This document shows, piece by piece, positions 1 to 6,924 of a stretch of 12,527 nucleotides of DNA (its first letter is position 1; the number at the start of each line of letters is the position of its first letter). A program made the position numbers and the translations under genes. The stretch spans positions 1 through 12,527 of the forward strand of contig JALWEA010000238.1 in the NCBI GenBank assembly GCA_027039465.1, given 5' to 3'. Below the pieces are notes generated by a model that saw nothing but the letters and a program-made list of their open reading frames with translations, did no database searches and was not told the DNA's origin. This DNA is from Calditrichia bacterium (GTDB lineage Bacteria; Calditrichota; Calditrichia; Calditrichales; Calditrichaceae).

Positions 1-163
1 TGGCAGAATGCCAAGTAATTGCGACGGAACTAAGAATTCCGTAAATCTGTTGCTGCTTTGGAAGGGATCGCCGCGTCACTCGCTGCGCTCGCTCCTACAA
101 TGACATCCAGCCATTACCCATTTTATTTCAACAACTCAACAAACCATCACAAATACTTAGGCA

Positions 164-189
164 CCCCTCCATGCGGTAGCAGGGAGGGG
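164..189. repeat. Hairpin: 7-bp C-rich/G-rich inverted repeat
   Basis: The arms cccctcc (164-170) and ggagggg (183-189) are perfectly complementary around a 12-nt loop and are followed by a G-rich run. Such units are common as intergenic dispersed repeats in bacterial genomes. There is no gene directly upstream for which it could serve as a terminator, and no T-tract follows. Confidence 0.5.
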
Positions 190-212
190 CCGGGGGTGGG
201 TTTTAAAGGCAA

Positions 213-270
213 CCATGTCACTATCTTAATAATCCATGGCGCCAGCCATGGTTCCCGGCCTCGCAATGAC
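213..270 (-). repeat. Dispersed palindromic repeat unit A, copy 1 (inverted)
   Basis: Read on the minus strand, this matches the units at 7260-7315 and 11034-11082: a cattncga start, a hairpin, then a ggattattaag-agtgacatg tail. The hairpin here is nearly ideal: ccatggc (234-240), a 4-nt spacer, and gccatgg (245-251). Sequence between copies is conserved outside the stem as well, so this is a repeat family and not a chance palindrome. Confidence 0.7.
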
Positions 271-398
271 AAATTAGGGTTGTCATTGCGAACGATACCG
301 CGAGCATGCGAGCGGGAGAGTGAAGCAATCCCTACCAAATCAGCAACGGATGTAAGGGATTCCTCGTCGTTGCACTACTGCTATTGACATAATAGTGG

Positions 399-426
399 CG
401 TGTCCGTCCCTTGATATGATTCTGCC
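399..426 (-). repeat. Dispersed repeat B end, copy 1 (inverted)
   Basis: The reverse complement of this 28-base stretch closely matches 7475-7502 and 11288-11315 (core gggacggacgcg; here gggacggacacg). Similarity continues past the core into a tgtcaatag motif seen beside all three copies. A fourth, more diverged copy lies at 4789-4815. The opposite inverted arm seen at the 7414 and 11125 copies is not recognisable here, so this copy looks truncated. Confidence 0.65.
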
Positions 427-445
427 TTTTTAAAAGGTAATTTAT

Positions 446-745
446 TTATTCGCCCGATTCATAAATGGCATCTAAAATCGCTTCCGGATGCTTTTCCGCA
501 ACCAATAACAATACCCGTGCCGGTCCTTCCGGTTTGCGTCTGCCCTGTTCCCAATTACGCAAAGTCCCGGTACTGATTCCTAAAAGTTGCGCAAATTTTG
601 TCTGTGATAAACCGTAGCGCTTTCGGATTTGTTTTACATCGGGATTATGAAAATTAAATTCACGGCTCGGCGCTTGCTCTCCCCGAATAATTGCACCGCC
701 TTGTTTAACGCTTTCCAATAATTCTTGAAATAATTTATCATTCAT
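446..745 (-). CDS. NadS/HigA-type HTH antitoxin-like protein (orphan)
   Basis: This is a 99-residue protein with an N-terminal section of the kind LFQELLESVKQGGAIIRGE followed by an XRE-type helix-turn-helix at about residues 38-75 (RKRYGLSQTKFAQLLGIST..LRNWEQGRR). The WEQGRRKPEGPARVLL segment is typical of the NadS family, antitoxins that normally repress and neutralise an adjacent RelE/HigB-like toxin. No such toxin is visible here: upstream lies a phosphoribosyltransferase-like gene 17 bp away, and downstream there are only repeats. It is probably cotranscribed with the two genes upstream and may act as their repressor, or be a leftover from a decayed toxin-antitoxin pair. No strong Shine-Dalgarno precedes the ATG. 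The family call is confident; the role is inferred. Confidence 0.8.
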   Translation of the reverse strand: MNDKLFQELLESVKQGGAIIRGEQAPSREFNFHNPDVKQIRKRYGLSQTKFAQLLGISTGTLRNWEQGRRKPEGPARVLLLVAEKHPEAILDAIYESGE

Positions 746-762
746 AATTTGACATTATTTTC

Positions 763-1362
763 TTATTTTTCTTTTGTGGGTCTCCGCGAATCACGAGAAT
801 AACCGTAGCCCTTATACATCCAAGGCATTCGAAAATCCCCAGATATTTCTTTACCATAATAATCTGGCTGGTAACTAGCAGTTACACTTTTTACCAAACA
901 CGCTGTCTTTATTAATTCTACACCAACCGCTTCTATTTGATGAAGAAAAAATTTCATAGTTCCACCAGCCAGTACGTCCCCCGCAACCAATAATATTTTT
1001 TTATTCTTAAGTGGTGATAAATCTATCATTTTATTCTTAATTTCAATGCGTTCCCCATTATGCCATTCATATATTCTATCTATTCCAAGCAAAGTAATAT
1101 TTTTTTTCTTATCTGGAACATGCAAGTTTCCAGAAAATAACGCTCCTAAAATGGACCCTCCTCTCCCTATACCTACTATAATATCAGGGACAAACATATC
1201 ATCACTAATTTGTTTAATTAAATTTTTAGTGAGTTTATCGACTTCTTTCCATTTAAAGCTACGGAAATTAATCCAAATATCAATAGTCTTAAACAGAGTA
1301 GCCAAAAACCCTATTATAGCTAATATATATCCCAAAATATCTAATATTTCTTTAATCCCCAT
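763..1362 (-). CDS. Membrane-anchored phosphoribosyltransferase-like protein
   Basis: This is a 199-residue protein. Residues about 6-24 form a hydrophobic helix (IL.ILGYILAIIGFLATLF), so the enzyme domain is probably tethered to the inner membrane. The rest looks like a type I phosphoribosyltransferase fold: PDIIVGIGRGG at 59-69 matches the first strand and loop, and KKILLVAGDVLAGGTM at 121-136 occupies the PRPP-binding loop position. The usual paired acidic residues of that loop (as in VDD..TGGT) are replaced by A-G-D, so PRPP chemistry may be altered or lost. The gene starts 11 bp inside the end of the phosphatase gene and has a clear GAGGAG ribosome site, which suggests coupled translation. 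Base composition is AT-rich compared with the metal genes to the right. The substrate is unknown. Confidence 0.7.
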   Translation of the reverse strand: MGIKEILDILGYILAIIGFLATLFKTIDIWINFRSFKWKEVDKLTKNLIKQISDDMFVPDIIVGIGRGGSILGALFSGNLHVPDKKKNITLLGIDRIYEWHNGERIEIKNKMIDLSPLKNKKILLVAGDVLAGGTMKFFLHQIEAVGVELIKTACLVKSVTASYQPDYYGKEISGDFRMPWMYKGYGYSRDSRRPTKEK

Positions 1363-1972
1363 ATTTTCTCTCCTCTGAAAATAAATAATTTTGTTCCATA
1401 TTTATTGATTCAAGCTGAAATCCTTGCTTTTCATTATAATTGATCAAAGTAATTCCGCAATTGGAACATGGGATTTTTCTAAAATAATTAAAATCAAGTT
1501 GTAAAATCTGTGCAACTATTAGCCTTATTGTAGTTCGGTGAGATACACAAACAATACTATTAACCTTATTGGATTGTGCTATAGAAAGTAATCCATCGAA
1601 AACTTCTTTCGCATGACTTTTTATACTCTTCCCGCCAGGAAAAGTAATTTCACCTGGATTAGTATTCCATTGACGCATAATATAATCATCATATGTTCTA
1701 GGTATTCCCTCATATTCACCATAATCAAACTCGATCAGTTTTTTTTCTATCAATATCTCGTTGTTTGGGAAAATTATTGAAGCACTTTCTACTGCACGGG
1801 ACAAAGGACTTGAAAACACTTTTTCAACTTTATATTTCTTGAAAAAATCTCTTAATTTTAGACACTGTTTTCTTCCAGTTGAGGAGAGTGGAACATCTGT
1901 AACCCCAGATAAAAGGTCTTCACTATTCTGCAAACTTTCTCCATGCCGAATAAGATAAATTTTTTTTCTCAA
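1352..1972 (-). CDS. Histidine phosphatase (phosphoglycerate mutase-like)
   Basis: This is a 206-residue histidine phosphatase superfamily protein. The signature IRHGES lies right at the N-terminus, with the nucleophile His10 in the chosen frame; SSPLSRAVESA carries the phosphate-binding arginine, LIEFDYGEYEG the probable acid residue, and VSHRTTIRL the second catalytic His145. I chose the TTG at 1970-1972 because AGAGG lies 8 nt upstream and RHG then sits where the family usually has it. The alternative is an in-frame GTG at 1994-1996 (214 residues) without a good ribosome site. The stop overlaps the start of the phosphoribosyltransferase-like gene, so the two are likely one unit. The substrate could be a nucleotide, a phosphosugar or a small phosphoester; the sequence does not decide. 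Confidence 0.8.
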   Translation of the reverse strand: MRKKIYLIRHGESLQNSEDLLSGVTDVPLSSTGRKQCLKLRDFFKKYKVEKVFSSPLSRAVESASIIFPNNEILIEKKLIEFDYGEYEGIPRTYDDYIMRQWNTNPGEITFPGGKSIKSHAKEVFDGLLSIAQSNKVNSIVCVSHRTTIRLIVAQILQLDFNYFRKIPCSNCGITLINYNEKQGFQLESINMEQNYLFSEERKYGD

Positions 1973-1996
1973 AAAATATACCTCTTGATTAGCCAC

Positions 1997-2182
1997 ATAT
2001 TTCTATATCTATGTTTTTATAATTTAGGCCGGATGATTAATAATGGCAAATTGAATTAAAATTGTTAATTTATTAGATGTTCTAGAACCATTATTTTTGC
2101 AACATCTCTTGTTTCTCTTAATTTTTTTATATACATTTGATCAGTTATTCAATTATTATTTTTTTTTACAAAGGAAGAGCCC
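1997..2182. promoter_or_regulatory. Divergent AT-rich intergenic region with operator-like palindromes
   Basis: This stretch separates the minus-strand phosphatase unit from the plus-strand ArsR gene, so it should hold both promoters. It is strongly AT-rich. It contains a perfect 10-bp palindrome gttctagaac (2079-2088) and longer-range arms agatgtt (2075-2081) and aacatct (2101-2107). ArsR-family repressors usually bind such inverted repeats in their own promoter, so this is the best operator candidate for the gene at 2183. I could not place a convincing -35/-10 pair with normal spacing. Confidence 0.45.
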
Positions 2183-2539
2183 ATGTCTGCCGATAACGCG
2201 ATTTGTTCAGCAATCATTATCGATCAGCAAAAAGTCGATCGAGTAAACAAAACCCTTCCACCCGCAGAAGAAACCAAGGAAATGGCAACCCTGTTCAAAG
2301 CGTTGGCCGATCCCACGCGGCTGCGCATTGTGCAATCGTTGCTTTTGGAAGAACTCTGCGTTTGCGATCTTTCGACTATCGTCAAAGTATCCATTTCGGC
2401 CATTTCACACCAGTTGCGATTGCTGCGTACCATGCGTATTGTCAAATACCGGAAGCAGGGTAAGCAGGTTTACTATTCATTAAATGACGAACACATTACC
2501 CAACTCATCCGAACGGCCACGGAGCATGTAAGAGAATAA
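2183..2539 (+). CDS. ArsR/SmtB-family metal-responsive repressor, CadC-like
   Basis: This 118-residue winged-helix repressor has two recognisable metal sites. ELCVCDL (Cys59, Cys61) in the recognition-region helix is the CadC/ArsR alpha3 site, and Cys8 lines up with Cys7 of CadC, giving a three-thiolate site; the CadC Cys11 position is Ile12 here. The last helix carries Asp102-x-His104-x10-His115-x2-Glu118, the SmtB/CadC alpha5 zinc site. The core KALADPTRLRIV and SHQLRLLR is standard for the family. An AAGGAAG ribosome site precedes the ATG. It most likely represses itself and the CDF exporter 71 bp downstream, releasing DNA on Zn, Cd or Pb. ZiaR-type cyanobacterial zinc sensors are another family with both kinds of site. 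Confidence 0.9.
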   Translation: MSADNAICSAIIIDQQKVDRVNKTLPPAEETKEMATLFKALADPTRLRIVQSLLLEELCVCDLSTIVKVSISAISHQLRLLRTMRIVKYRKQGKQVYYSLNDEHITQLIRTATEHVRE

Positions 2540-2610
2540 TGAATTCCAATGAAATCTTGATCGGCTTTTTTGAAAATGTGTTATTTAAAATTCAAAAATA
2601 GGAAGCACTA

Positions 2611-3528
2611 ATGTCACACCATCACACTCATACCGAAACCGCAAGCTGGCGTTTGTTTCTTACCATGATCCTTAATTTTATTATCACCGTCACGGAAATA
2701 ATCGGTGGTATTTTATCCGGTAGTTTATCGCTGGTTTCCGATGCTTTGCATAATTTCAGCGACGGCATTGCCATTATCATTAGCTATATTGCCGTGCGCT
2801 TAAATAAACGTCCCATCACGGAACAATACACTTTTGGTTTAAAGCGTGCGGAAATTTTAGCGGCAATCATTAATTCATCTACATTGATTATTATCAGTTT
2901 TTTCCTTTTAAAGGAAGCGTACGAAAGGCTCATGCACCCTTCTCCCGTTTCCGGATTATTGATGATGATCGTTGCTCTCATTGGTTTAGCCGCCAACGTA
3001 GGCGGCACCGTGCTGCTACATCGGGGCGCCCAAAGCAGTATGAATCTACGATCCGTTTATTTGCATTTACTAAGTGATGCCGCTTCGAGCGTGGCTGTTG
3101 TGCTGGGCGGAGCAGCTATTTATTTTTATAATATTTATTGGCTCGATCCTGTTTTAACGGTGCTTATTTCTCTGTACATTTTAAAGGAAAGTTTGCACAT
3201 TACCAAAGAAGCGGTGCAGGTTATTATGATGGCAAGCCCTAGTGAAATTTCCATTAAAGAATTGGAACGAGCTATTGAAAGCATTCCGGGGGTTAAAAAT
3301 GTTCACCACATCCATCTCTGGCGTTTGGACGAACATCATATTCACTTTGAAGCCCATGTGGATGTGGACGATATGCCCGTAAGCGCTACTCAAAATATTT
3401 TGCAAATCATTCAACACAAATTAAACGAAACTTTTGGCATTTCTCACGTAACCATCCAGTTCGAAACCGACCTTTGTCCGGAAAAAGAATTGGTCGGCGA
3501 AAACTATCAAGACGGAACAGAGCTATGA
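2611..3528 (+). CDS. Cation diffusion facilitator (CzcD/ZitB-type zinc exporter)
   Basis: This is a 305-residue CDF antiporter of the inner membrane with six predicted helices. A His-rich start (SHHHTH) is followed by the transport-site pair His47/Asp51 in TM2 (SDALHNFSDG) and His152/Asp156 in TM5 (LHLLSDAAS). The His-Asp/His-Asp arrangement is the one associated with zinc in characterised CDFs. After TM6 comes a cytosolic domain from about residue 208 with VHHIHLWRLDEHHIHFEAHVDV, the ferredoxin-like metal-binding part. The length is normal for the family. The ATG has a GGAAG site. It follows the ArsR gene and its TGA overlaps the kinase ATG by four bases, so all three are probably cotranscribed. 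Confidence 0.93.
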   Translation: MSHHHTHTETASWRLFLTMILNFIITVTEIIGGILSGSLSLVSDALHNFSDGIAIIISYIAVRLNKRPITEQYTFGLKRAEILAAIINSSTLIIISFFLLKEAYERLMHPSPVSGLLMMIVALIGLAANVGGTVLLHRGAQSSMNLRSVYLHLLSDAASSVAVVLGGAAIYFYNIYWLDPVLTVLISLYILKESLHITKEAVQVIMMASPSEISIKELERAIESIPGVKNVHHIHLWRLDEHHIHFEAHVDVDDMPVSATQNILQIIQHKLNETFGISHVTIQFETDLCPEKELVGENYQDGTEL

Positions 3529-4667
3529 CACAAGTACAAACCGCAGCCAACTCAAAAAGGGATATTGTACACGGACTGATCATCGGATTTTTTATTCTCT
3601 TAATTTCCGTATTGCACTATTCCACCTCCACCACGCGCCTGCAATTCCATTTAATTTACATGCAGTCTTATTTCATTCCCATTATTTTAGGCGCATTTTG
3701 GTTTGGCCTGCGCGGAGGGATCATCACCTCGGTGGTCATCAGCTTAATCTACTTACCGCATATCATGTTCCAGTGGGGCGGATTTAATCTAAATAACTTA
3801 ATTCGATTTGTACAAATCGGCTTATTTTTGGCTTTAGGTTATTTAACGGGACTAAAAGCACAGGGAGAACGGGAAGAAAAAGAGCGGTATCGTCAAACCG
3901 CTGACGCCTTGCAAAATTCATTGAAAGAATTGCAACGCAAAACCGACCAGATCCTTGAAATGGAACATCAATTAAAAACGGCCGATCGGCTGGCCATTAT
4001 CGGCGAACTGACGGCTAATTTGGCGCACGAAGTGCGTAACCCTTTGGGCTCCATCCGAGGTGCGGTTGAAATCATTCGGGATTCCGTACCGGATGAAATG
4101 AAAAAATTGGAATTTTTCGATATTTTATTACAGGAAACCGAAAGGCTCAATTCGGTGGTGGAAAATTATTTGAACTACGCCAAACGAAAGAGCAAAATGA
4201 TTTCGCGTTTTGACTTACGGGAAATTGTCAATGACGTGGTAATGATGTTAAAATCCAAAGCACGTAAAAACGGTATCCAAATAAAAATCGATTTAAGCGA
4301 CCGGCCTTTAATCATTAAAGGCGATTCCATTCACATTTGGCAAATATTGATGAATGTATTATTGAATGCCATTCAGGCCATGCCCAAAGGAGGCACCGTA
4401 ATGATTGAAGCGTGGAAAGCGGATCATACAATCCACCTTAAAGTTCGTGACCAGGGAACGGGCATTCCCAAAGAGGCTCTTTCCCGAATTTTCGAATCGT
4501 TTTACACAACCAAAACAAACGGCACCGGTTTGGGACTGGCTATCGTTAAACGTATTGCTGACGAGAATCACTGGGGAATCCGTTTAACCAGTACTGAAAA
4601 GAAAGGTACGGAATTTGATCTGGAAATACCGGAGGATGTTGCAGGTGGGAGGGGAATTGGGAATTAG
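3525..4667 (+). CDS. Membrane sensor histidine kinase
   Basis: This is a 380-residue kinase. Four hydrophobic segments (about residues 14-31, 43-62, 64-84 and 93-110) include FGLRGG and YLPH, followed by a charged coiled-coil stretch to about 155. HisKA has phospho-acceptor His168 (LAHEVRNPLGSIRG), and the ATPase domain shows an N-box (MNVLLNAIQAM), DQGTGIP and GTGLGLAIV. No large periplasmic domain is present, so sensing is probably within or at the membrane; His31, His42 and His79 are candidate ligands by inference only. I prefer the ATG in the ATGA overlap with the CDF gene over the TTG at 3474, which would add 17 basic residues inside that gene. The last codons and stop lie in a dispersed repeat. 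The cognate regulator is most likely the gene at 4932. Confidence 0.9.
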   Translation: MTQVQTAANSKRDIVHGLIIGFFILLISVLHYSTSTTRLQFHLIYMQSYFIPIILGAFWFGLRGGIITSVVISLIYLPHIMFQWGGFNLNNLIRFVQIGLFLALGYLTGLKAQGEREEKERYRQTADALQNSLKELQRKTDQILEMEHQLKTADRLAIIGELTANLAHEVRNPLGSIRGAVEIIRDSVPDEMKKLEFFDILLQETERLNSVVENYLNYAKRKSKMISRFDLREIVNDVVMMLKSKARKNGIQIKIDLSDRPLIIKGDSIHIWQILMNVLLNAIQAMPKGGTVMIEAWKADHTIHLKVRDQGTGIPKEALSRIFESFYTTKTNGTGLGLAIVKRIADENHWGIRLTSTEKKGTEFDLEIPEDVAGGRGIGN

Positions 4668-4891
4668 GAACTGGGAATTGGAAATTGGTTGAATTGTTGA
4701 ATAGTTTAATAGGGAAATATTAAGGGTTGAAAGGTTAGGTGGAAAGCTTTATTCGTTATTCGGAAACGGTGGTTTGTTCAATTTGCAGCGCGTCCGTCCC
4801 TTGATACATTTCGCCTACAATTGAGAAGTGGGGCAGTTTTCACCATTTAACCATTCAACCATTTAACTATTTAACTCTTCCACGAATAACG
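4655..4891. repeat. Repeat-filled gap between kinase and regulator genes
   Basis: Bases 4655-4676 are identical to 11087-11108 and close to 7318-7339, and they include the kinase stop codon. At 4789-4815 is a diverged copy of the repeat B end (cgcgtccgtccc core). Inverted arms cgttattcg (4754-4762) and cgaataacg (4883-4891) flank the middle, and ttgaat/atttaac-type words are repeated in opposite orientations on the two sides. I see no gene and no sigma-54 promoter here. The insert separates a kinase from a regulator that would normally be adjacent. Confidence 0.65.
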
Positions 4892-4931
4892 GTTACACGC
4901 TTAACGCAAAAAACAAAAGAAGGAAACAAGA

Positions 4932-6278
4932 ATGCGAATCTTACTCATCGATGATGACCTGAATTTAGGCAAAGTCATCGGATACCAACTCCAGCAGGAA
5001 GGATATCAGGTTGATACGGCTTTGAGCGGTCAGGAAGGGCTAAAGTTGTTCAAACGCAACTCTTATGACGTGGTCATTTCCGATATTCAAATGCCGGACA
5101 TGAACGGTATTGAGGTTTTGCAGGAAGTACGGCGTCTGGACAAGCAGGTCGTCTTTTTGCTGATTACCGCTTATGGCAGTGTGGAGAACGCTGTCGAGGC
5201 CTGCCGCATCGGTGCGGATGATTATCTGACCAAGCCCTTTGGCAAAGAGCAACTTTTATTTGCATTACAAAAAGCCATTCGGTTACGCAAACTGCAAATG
5301 GAAAATCGTTTTCTGAAAGAAGAACTAACCGATAAATTCACCTTTAAGAACATGATTGCCGAAAGCGGCGCCATGCAGGAAATTTTGCGCATTACCCATC
5401 GCGTTGCCAACAGTGATGCTTCCGTACTGATTTTAGGTGAAAGCGGCACCGGCAAAGAGTTAATCGCCCGGGCGATTCATTACAACAGCCCGCGCAAGGA
5501 CAAACCGTTTGTGGTTATTAATTGCCCTTCCATTCCTGCCAATTTATTGGAAAGCGAACTATTCGGCCATGTAAAAGGATCGTTTACCGGGGCGATTAAA
5601 GATCGCATGGGTAAATTCGAACAGGCAGACGGGGGTACGATTTTTTTGGATGAAATCGGTGATTTGCACGAAGATTTGCAGGCCAAACTGTTGCGCGTTC
5701 TTCAGGAACAGGAGTTCGAGCGTATCGGTTCGGAGCAGCCCGTTAAAGTGGATGTGCGGGTCATTGCAGCCACACATCAGGATTTGCGACAATTGATTAA
5801 GGAAAAAAGATTTAGGGAAGATTTGTACTATCGCCTCAGCGTCGTACCCATTCAACTGCCGCCTTTGCGGGAACGCAAGGAAGACATCCCGTTTTTGGTC
5901 GATTTCTTTCTGAAAAAATACGGGCGTGGCAGAAAATACTCACTGGAACCCGCTGCCTTGCAGACATTGATGCATTACTCGTGGCCTGGCAATGTCAGGG
6001 AATTGGAAAACCTTATCGAGCGACTGGTAACACTGGCCGAAGGCGATCGTATTACGTTAAAGGACATTCCGGAATTTATTACCCATTCGGAAACGGGAGA
6101 AGCCGTTTTCGGCATCCAGATTCCGCCGGAAGGTATTGGACTGGATGAGATTGAAAAGAAAGTCATTGAAAAAGTTTTACAAATGACGGCAGGTAATCAA
6201 TCCGAAGCGGCACGGCTGCTCAAAATCCCGAGGCATGTATTGCTTTATCGGATGAAAAAATTGGGCATACGATTTTAA
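4932..6278 (+). CDS. Sigma-54-dependent response regulator (NtrC/ZraR type)
   Basis: This is a 448-residue enhancer-binding protein. The receiver domain (1-120) has the acidic pocket D7-D9, phospho-acceptor Asp51, the T of LLITAYGS and the K of TKPF. The AAA+ domain has Walker A GESGTGKE at 169-176, the sigma-54 contact loop GSFTGA at 216-221 (consensus GAFTGA, serine at the second position), Walker B GGTIFLDE at 234-241, and the PPLRERKEDIP and WPGNVRELENL segments. A FIS-type HTH ends the protein (GNQSEAARLLKIPRHVLLYRMKKLGI). The ribosome site is AGAAGGAA. It is presumably phosphorylated by the kinase at 3525 and activates a sigma-54 promoter; the one at 7702 is the nearest candidate. ZraSR of enteric bacteria is a functional analogue for zinc. 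Confidence 0.95.
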   Translation: MRILLIDDDLNLGKVIGYQLQQEGYQVDTALSGQEGLKLFKRNSYDVVISDIQMPDMNGIEVLQEVRRLDKQVVFLLITAYGSVENAVEACRIGADDYLTKPFGKEQLLFALQKAIRLRKLQMENRFLKEELTDKFTFKNMIAESGAMQEILRITHRVANSDASVLILGESGTGKELIARAIHYNSPRKDKPFVVINCPSIPANLLESELFGHVKGSFTGAIKDRMGKFEQADGGTIFLDEIGDLHEDLQAKLLRVLQEQEFERIGSEQPVKVDVRVIAATHQDLRQLIKEKRFREDLYYRLSVVPIQLPPLRERKEDIPFLVDFFLKKYGRGRKYSLEPAALQTLMHYSWPGNVRELENLIERLVTLAEGDRITLKDIPEFITHSETGEAVFGIQIPPEGIGLDEIEKKVIEKVLQMTAGNQSEAARLLKIPRHVLLYRMKKLGIRF

Positions 6279-6316
6279 GATTAAATTAAGTGGATTCATA
6301 CAAAAGGTACTGTTTT

Positions 6317-6529
6317 TCAGGCATACATTAAACGGCCTTTGGGTTGAGGAATCGGTCTTCCTAGTTCTTTGGCCGTTTCAATCCATTCTTCAATAATAAT
6401 TTTTTCCGCATTTTTAACAGCTTCCTCGTAGCTCTTACCGTCGGCCATGCACCCGGGCAATTCGGGAACTTCAACAATATAAGCCTGATCTTCCTCGCTC
6501 CAATAAATGATCATCCCATATTTAATCAT
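6317..6529 (-). CDS. HicB-like antitoxin domain protein (orphan)
   Basis: This is a 70-residue protein of the short HicB type: an N-terminal strand (MIIYWSEED), then AYIVEVPELPGCMADGKSYEEAVKNAEKII, the diagnostic HicB segment, and a helical tail. It has no C-terminal DNA-binding extension. HicB proteins normally neutralise a HicA mRNA interferase encoded next door, but no HicA is visible: upstream is HigA, 87 bp away. The start chosen is the ATG at 6527-6529; an in-frame TTG at 6533-6535 would add two residues and has a slightly better-placed GGA. The gene converges on the response regulator with 38 bp between stops and no evident terminator. Confidence 0.75.
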   Translation of the reverse strand: MIKYGMIIYWSEEDQAYIVEVPELPGCMADGKSYEEAVKNAEKIIIEEWIETAKELGRPIPQPKGRLMYA

Positions 6530-6616
6530 GATCAATTATTCCGATTTCATATAATAAAAAGTTTCCAATTGGCTTTATCGAAAAGAAAAAATTAGTAATA
6601 CAAAATTAAAAACGAT

Positions 6617-6910
6617 TTACGCGATGCTTCTTATTTTTTCATATTCCTCTTTGTGCGTTTTTAAGACGTGCCACATATCAAAATTTTTTTGCAGATTGAG
6701 CCAAAAATCGGGTGTGGTATTGAAATACTTTGCTAAACGAAAAGCCATATCCGGAGTTATTGAACGTTTGCACCTGACAATTTCATTAACACGAACTCGA
6801 TTAATGCCTAAATCTTTTGCCAGCTTCTGTTGACTTAAGTGCAAGGGCTTCAAGTATTCTTCCTTAAGTATTTCACCGGGATGAACCGGAGGTCTGTTTT
6901 TAGGAATCAT
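6617..6910 (-). CDS. higA: HigA-type antitoxin
   Basis: This 97-residue XRE-family antitoxin begins with the HigA/VapI hallmark RPPVHPGEILKEEYLKPL, followed by an HTH (LSQQKLAKDLGINRVRVNEIVRCKRSIT) and the PDMAFRLAKYFNTTPDFWLNLQ segment. It follows the HigB gene by 14 bp, the toxin-first order typical of hig loci, and has an AAAGGAAAG ribosome site. It should bind HigB and repress the shared promoter upstream of 7206. The tail (HVLKTHKEEYEKIRSIA) is within normal family variation. Confidence 0.9.
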   Translation of the reverse strand: MIPKNRPPVHPGEILKEEYLKPLHLSQQKLAKDLGINRVRVNEIVRCKRSITPDMAFRLAKYFNTTPDFWLNLQKNFDMWHVLKTHKEEYEKIRSIA

Positions 6911-6924
6911 TTCTTTCCTTTCTT

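Larger units (their letters stand above)
1..440. repeat. Mosaic of short dispersed repeats, no gene
   Basis: No coding region is supported here. The open frame spanning most of it (58-387, plus) has no recognisable domain and runs through repeat units. The stretch joins several pieces: a GC-rich unit at about 61-103, a C-rich/G-rich hairpin at 164-189, a palindromic unit at 213-270 that recurs at 7260 and 11034, a second unit at about 275-331 that starts with tcattgcgaa and ends with gcaatccc, and an inverted copy at 399-426 of an element end that recurs at 7475 and 11288. This looks like a landing zone for non-autonomous repeats at the edge of a variable region. Confidence 0.7.

Noticed and set aside
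164..200. C-rich/G-rich hairpin as a rho-independent terminator
   Set aside because: No T-tract follows and no gene reads into it; it is better explained as a dispersed repeat.
58..387. A 109-codon open frame on the plus strand, with a 63-codon frame opposite
   Set aside because: It runs through several dispersed repeat units, has no recognisable domain and no ribosome site, and its translation reflects hairpin sequence.
1..440. CRISPR array, because of many repeated words
   Set aside because: Repeats are not regularly spaced, have different sequences, and no cas gene is nearby.
2041..2056. A tggcaa word as the -24 element of a second sigma-54 promoter upstream of arsR
   Set aside because: No GC lies 10 bases downstream of the GG, so the invariant -12 element is missing.
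3474..3524. Longer N-terminus for the histidine kinase from a TTG at 3474
   Set aside because: It would add a highly basic 17-residue stretch inside the CDF gene with no better ribosome site; the ATGA overlap start at 3525 is typical of coupled genes.
6279..6316. Bidirectional terminator between the convergent regulator and HicB-like genes
   Set aside because: The 38-bp gap has no GC-rich stem; only a weak aaaa/tttt pairing is visible.
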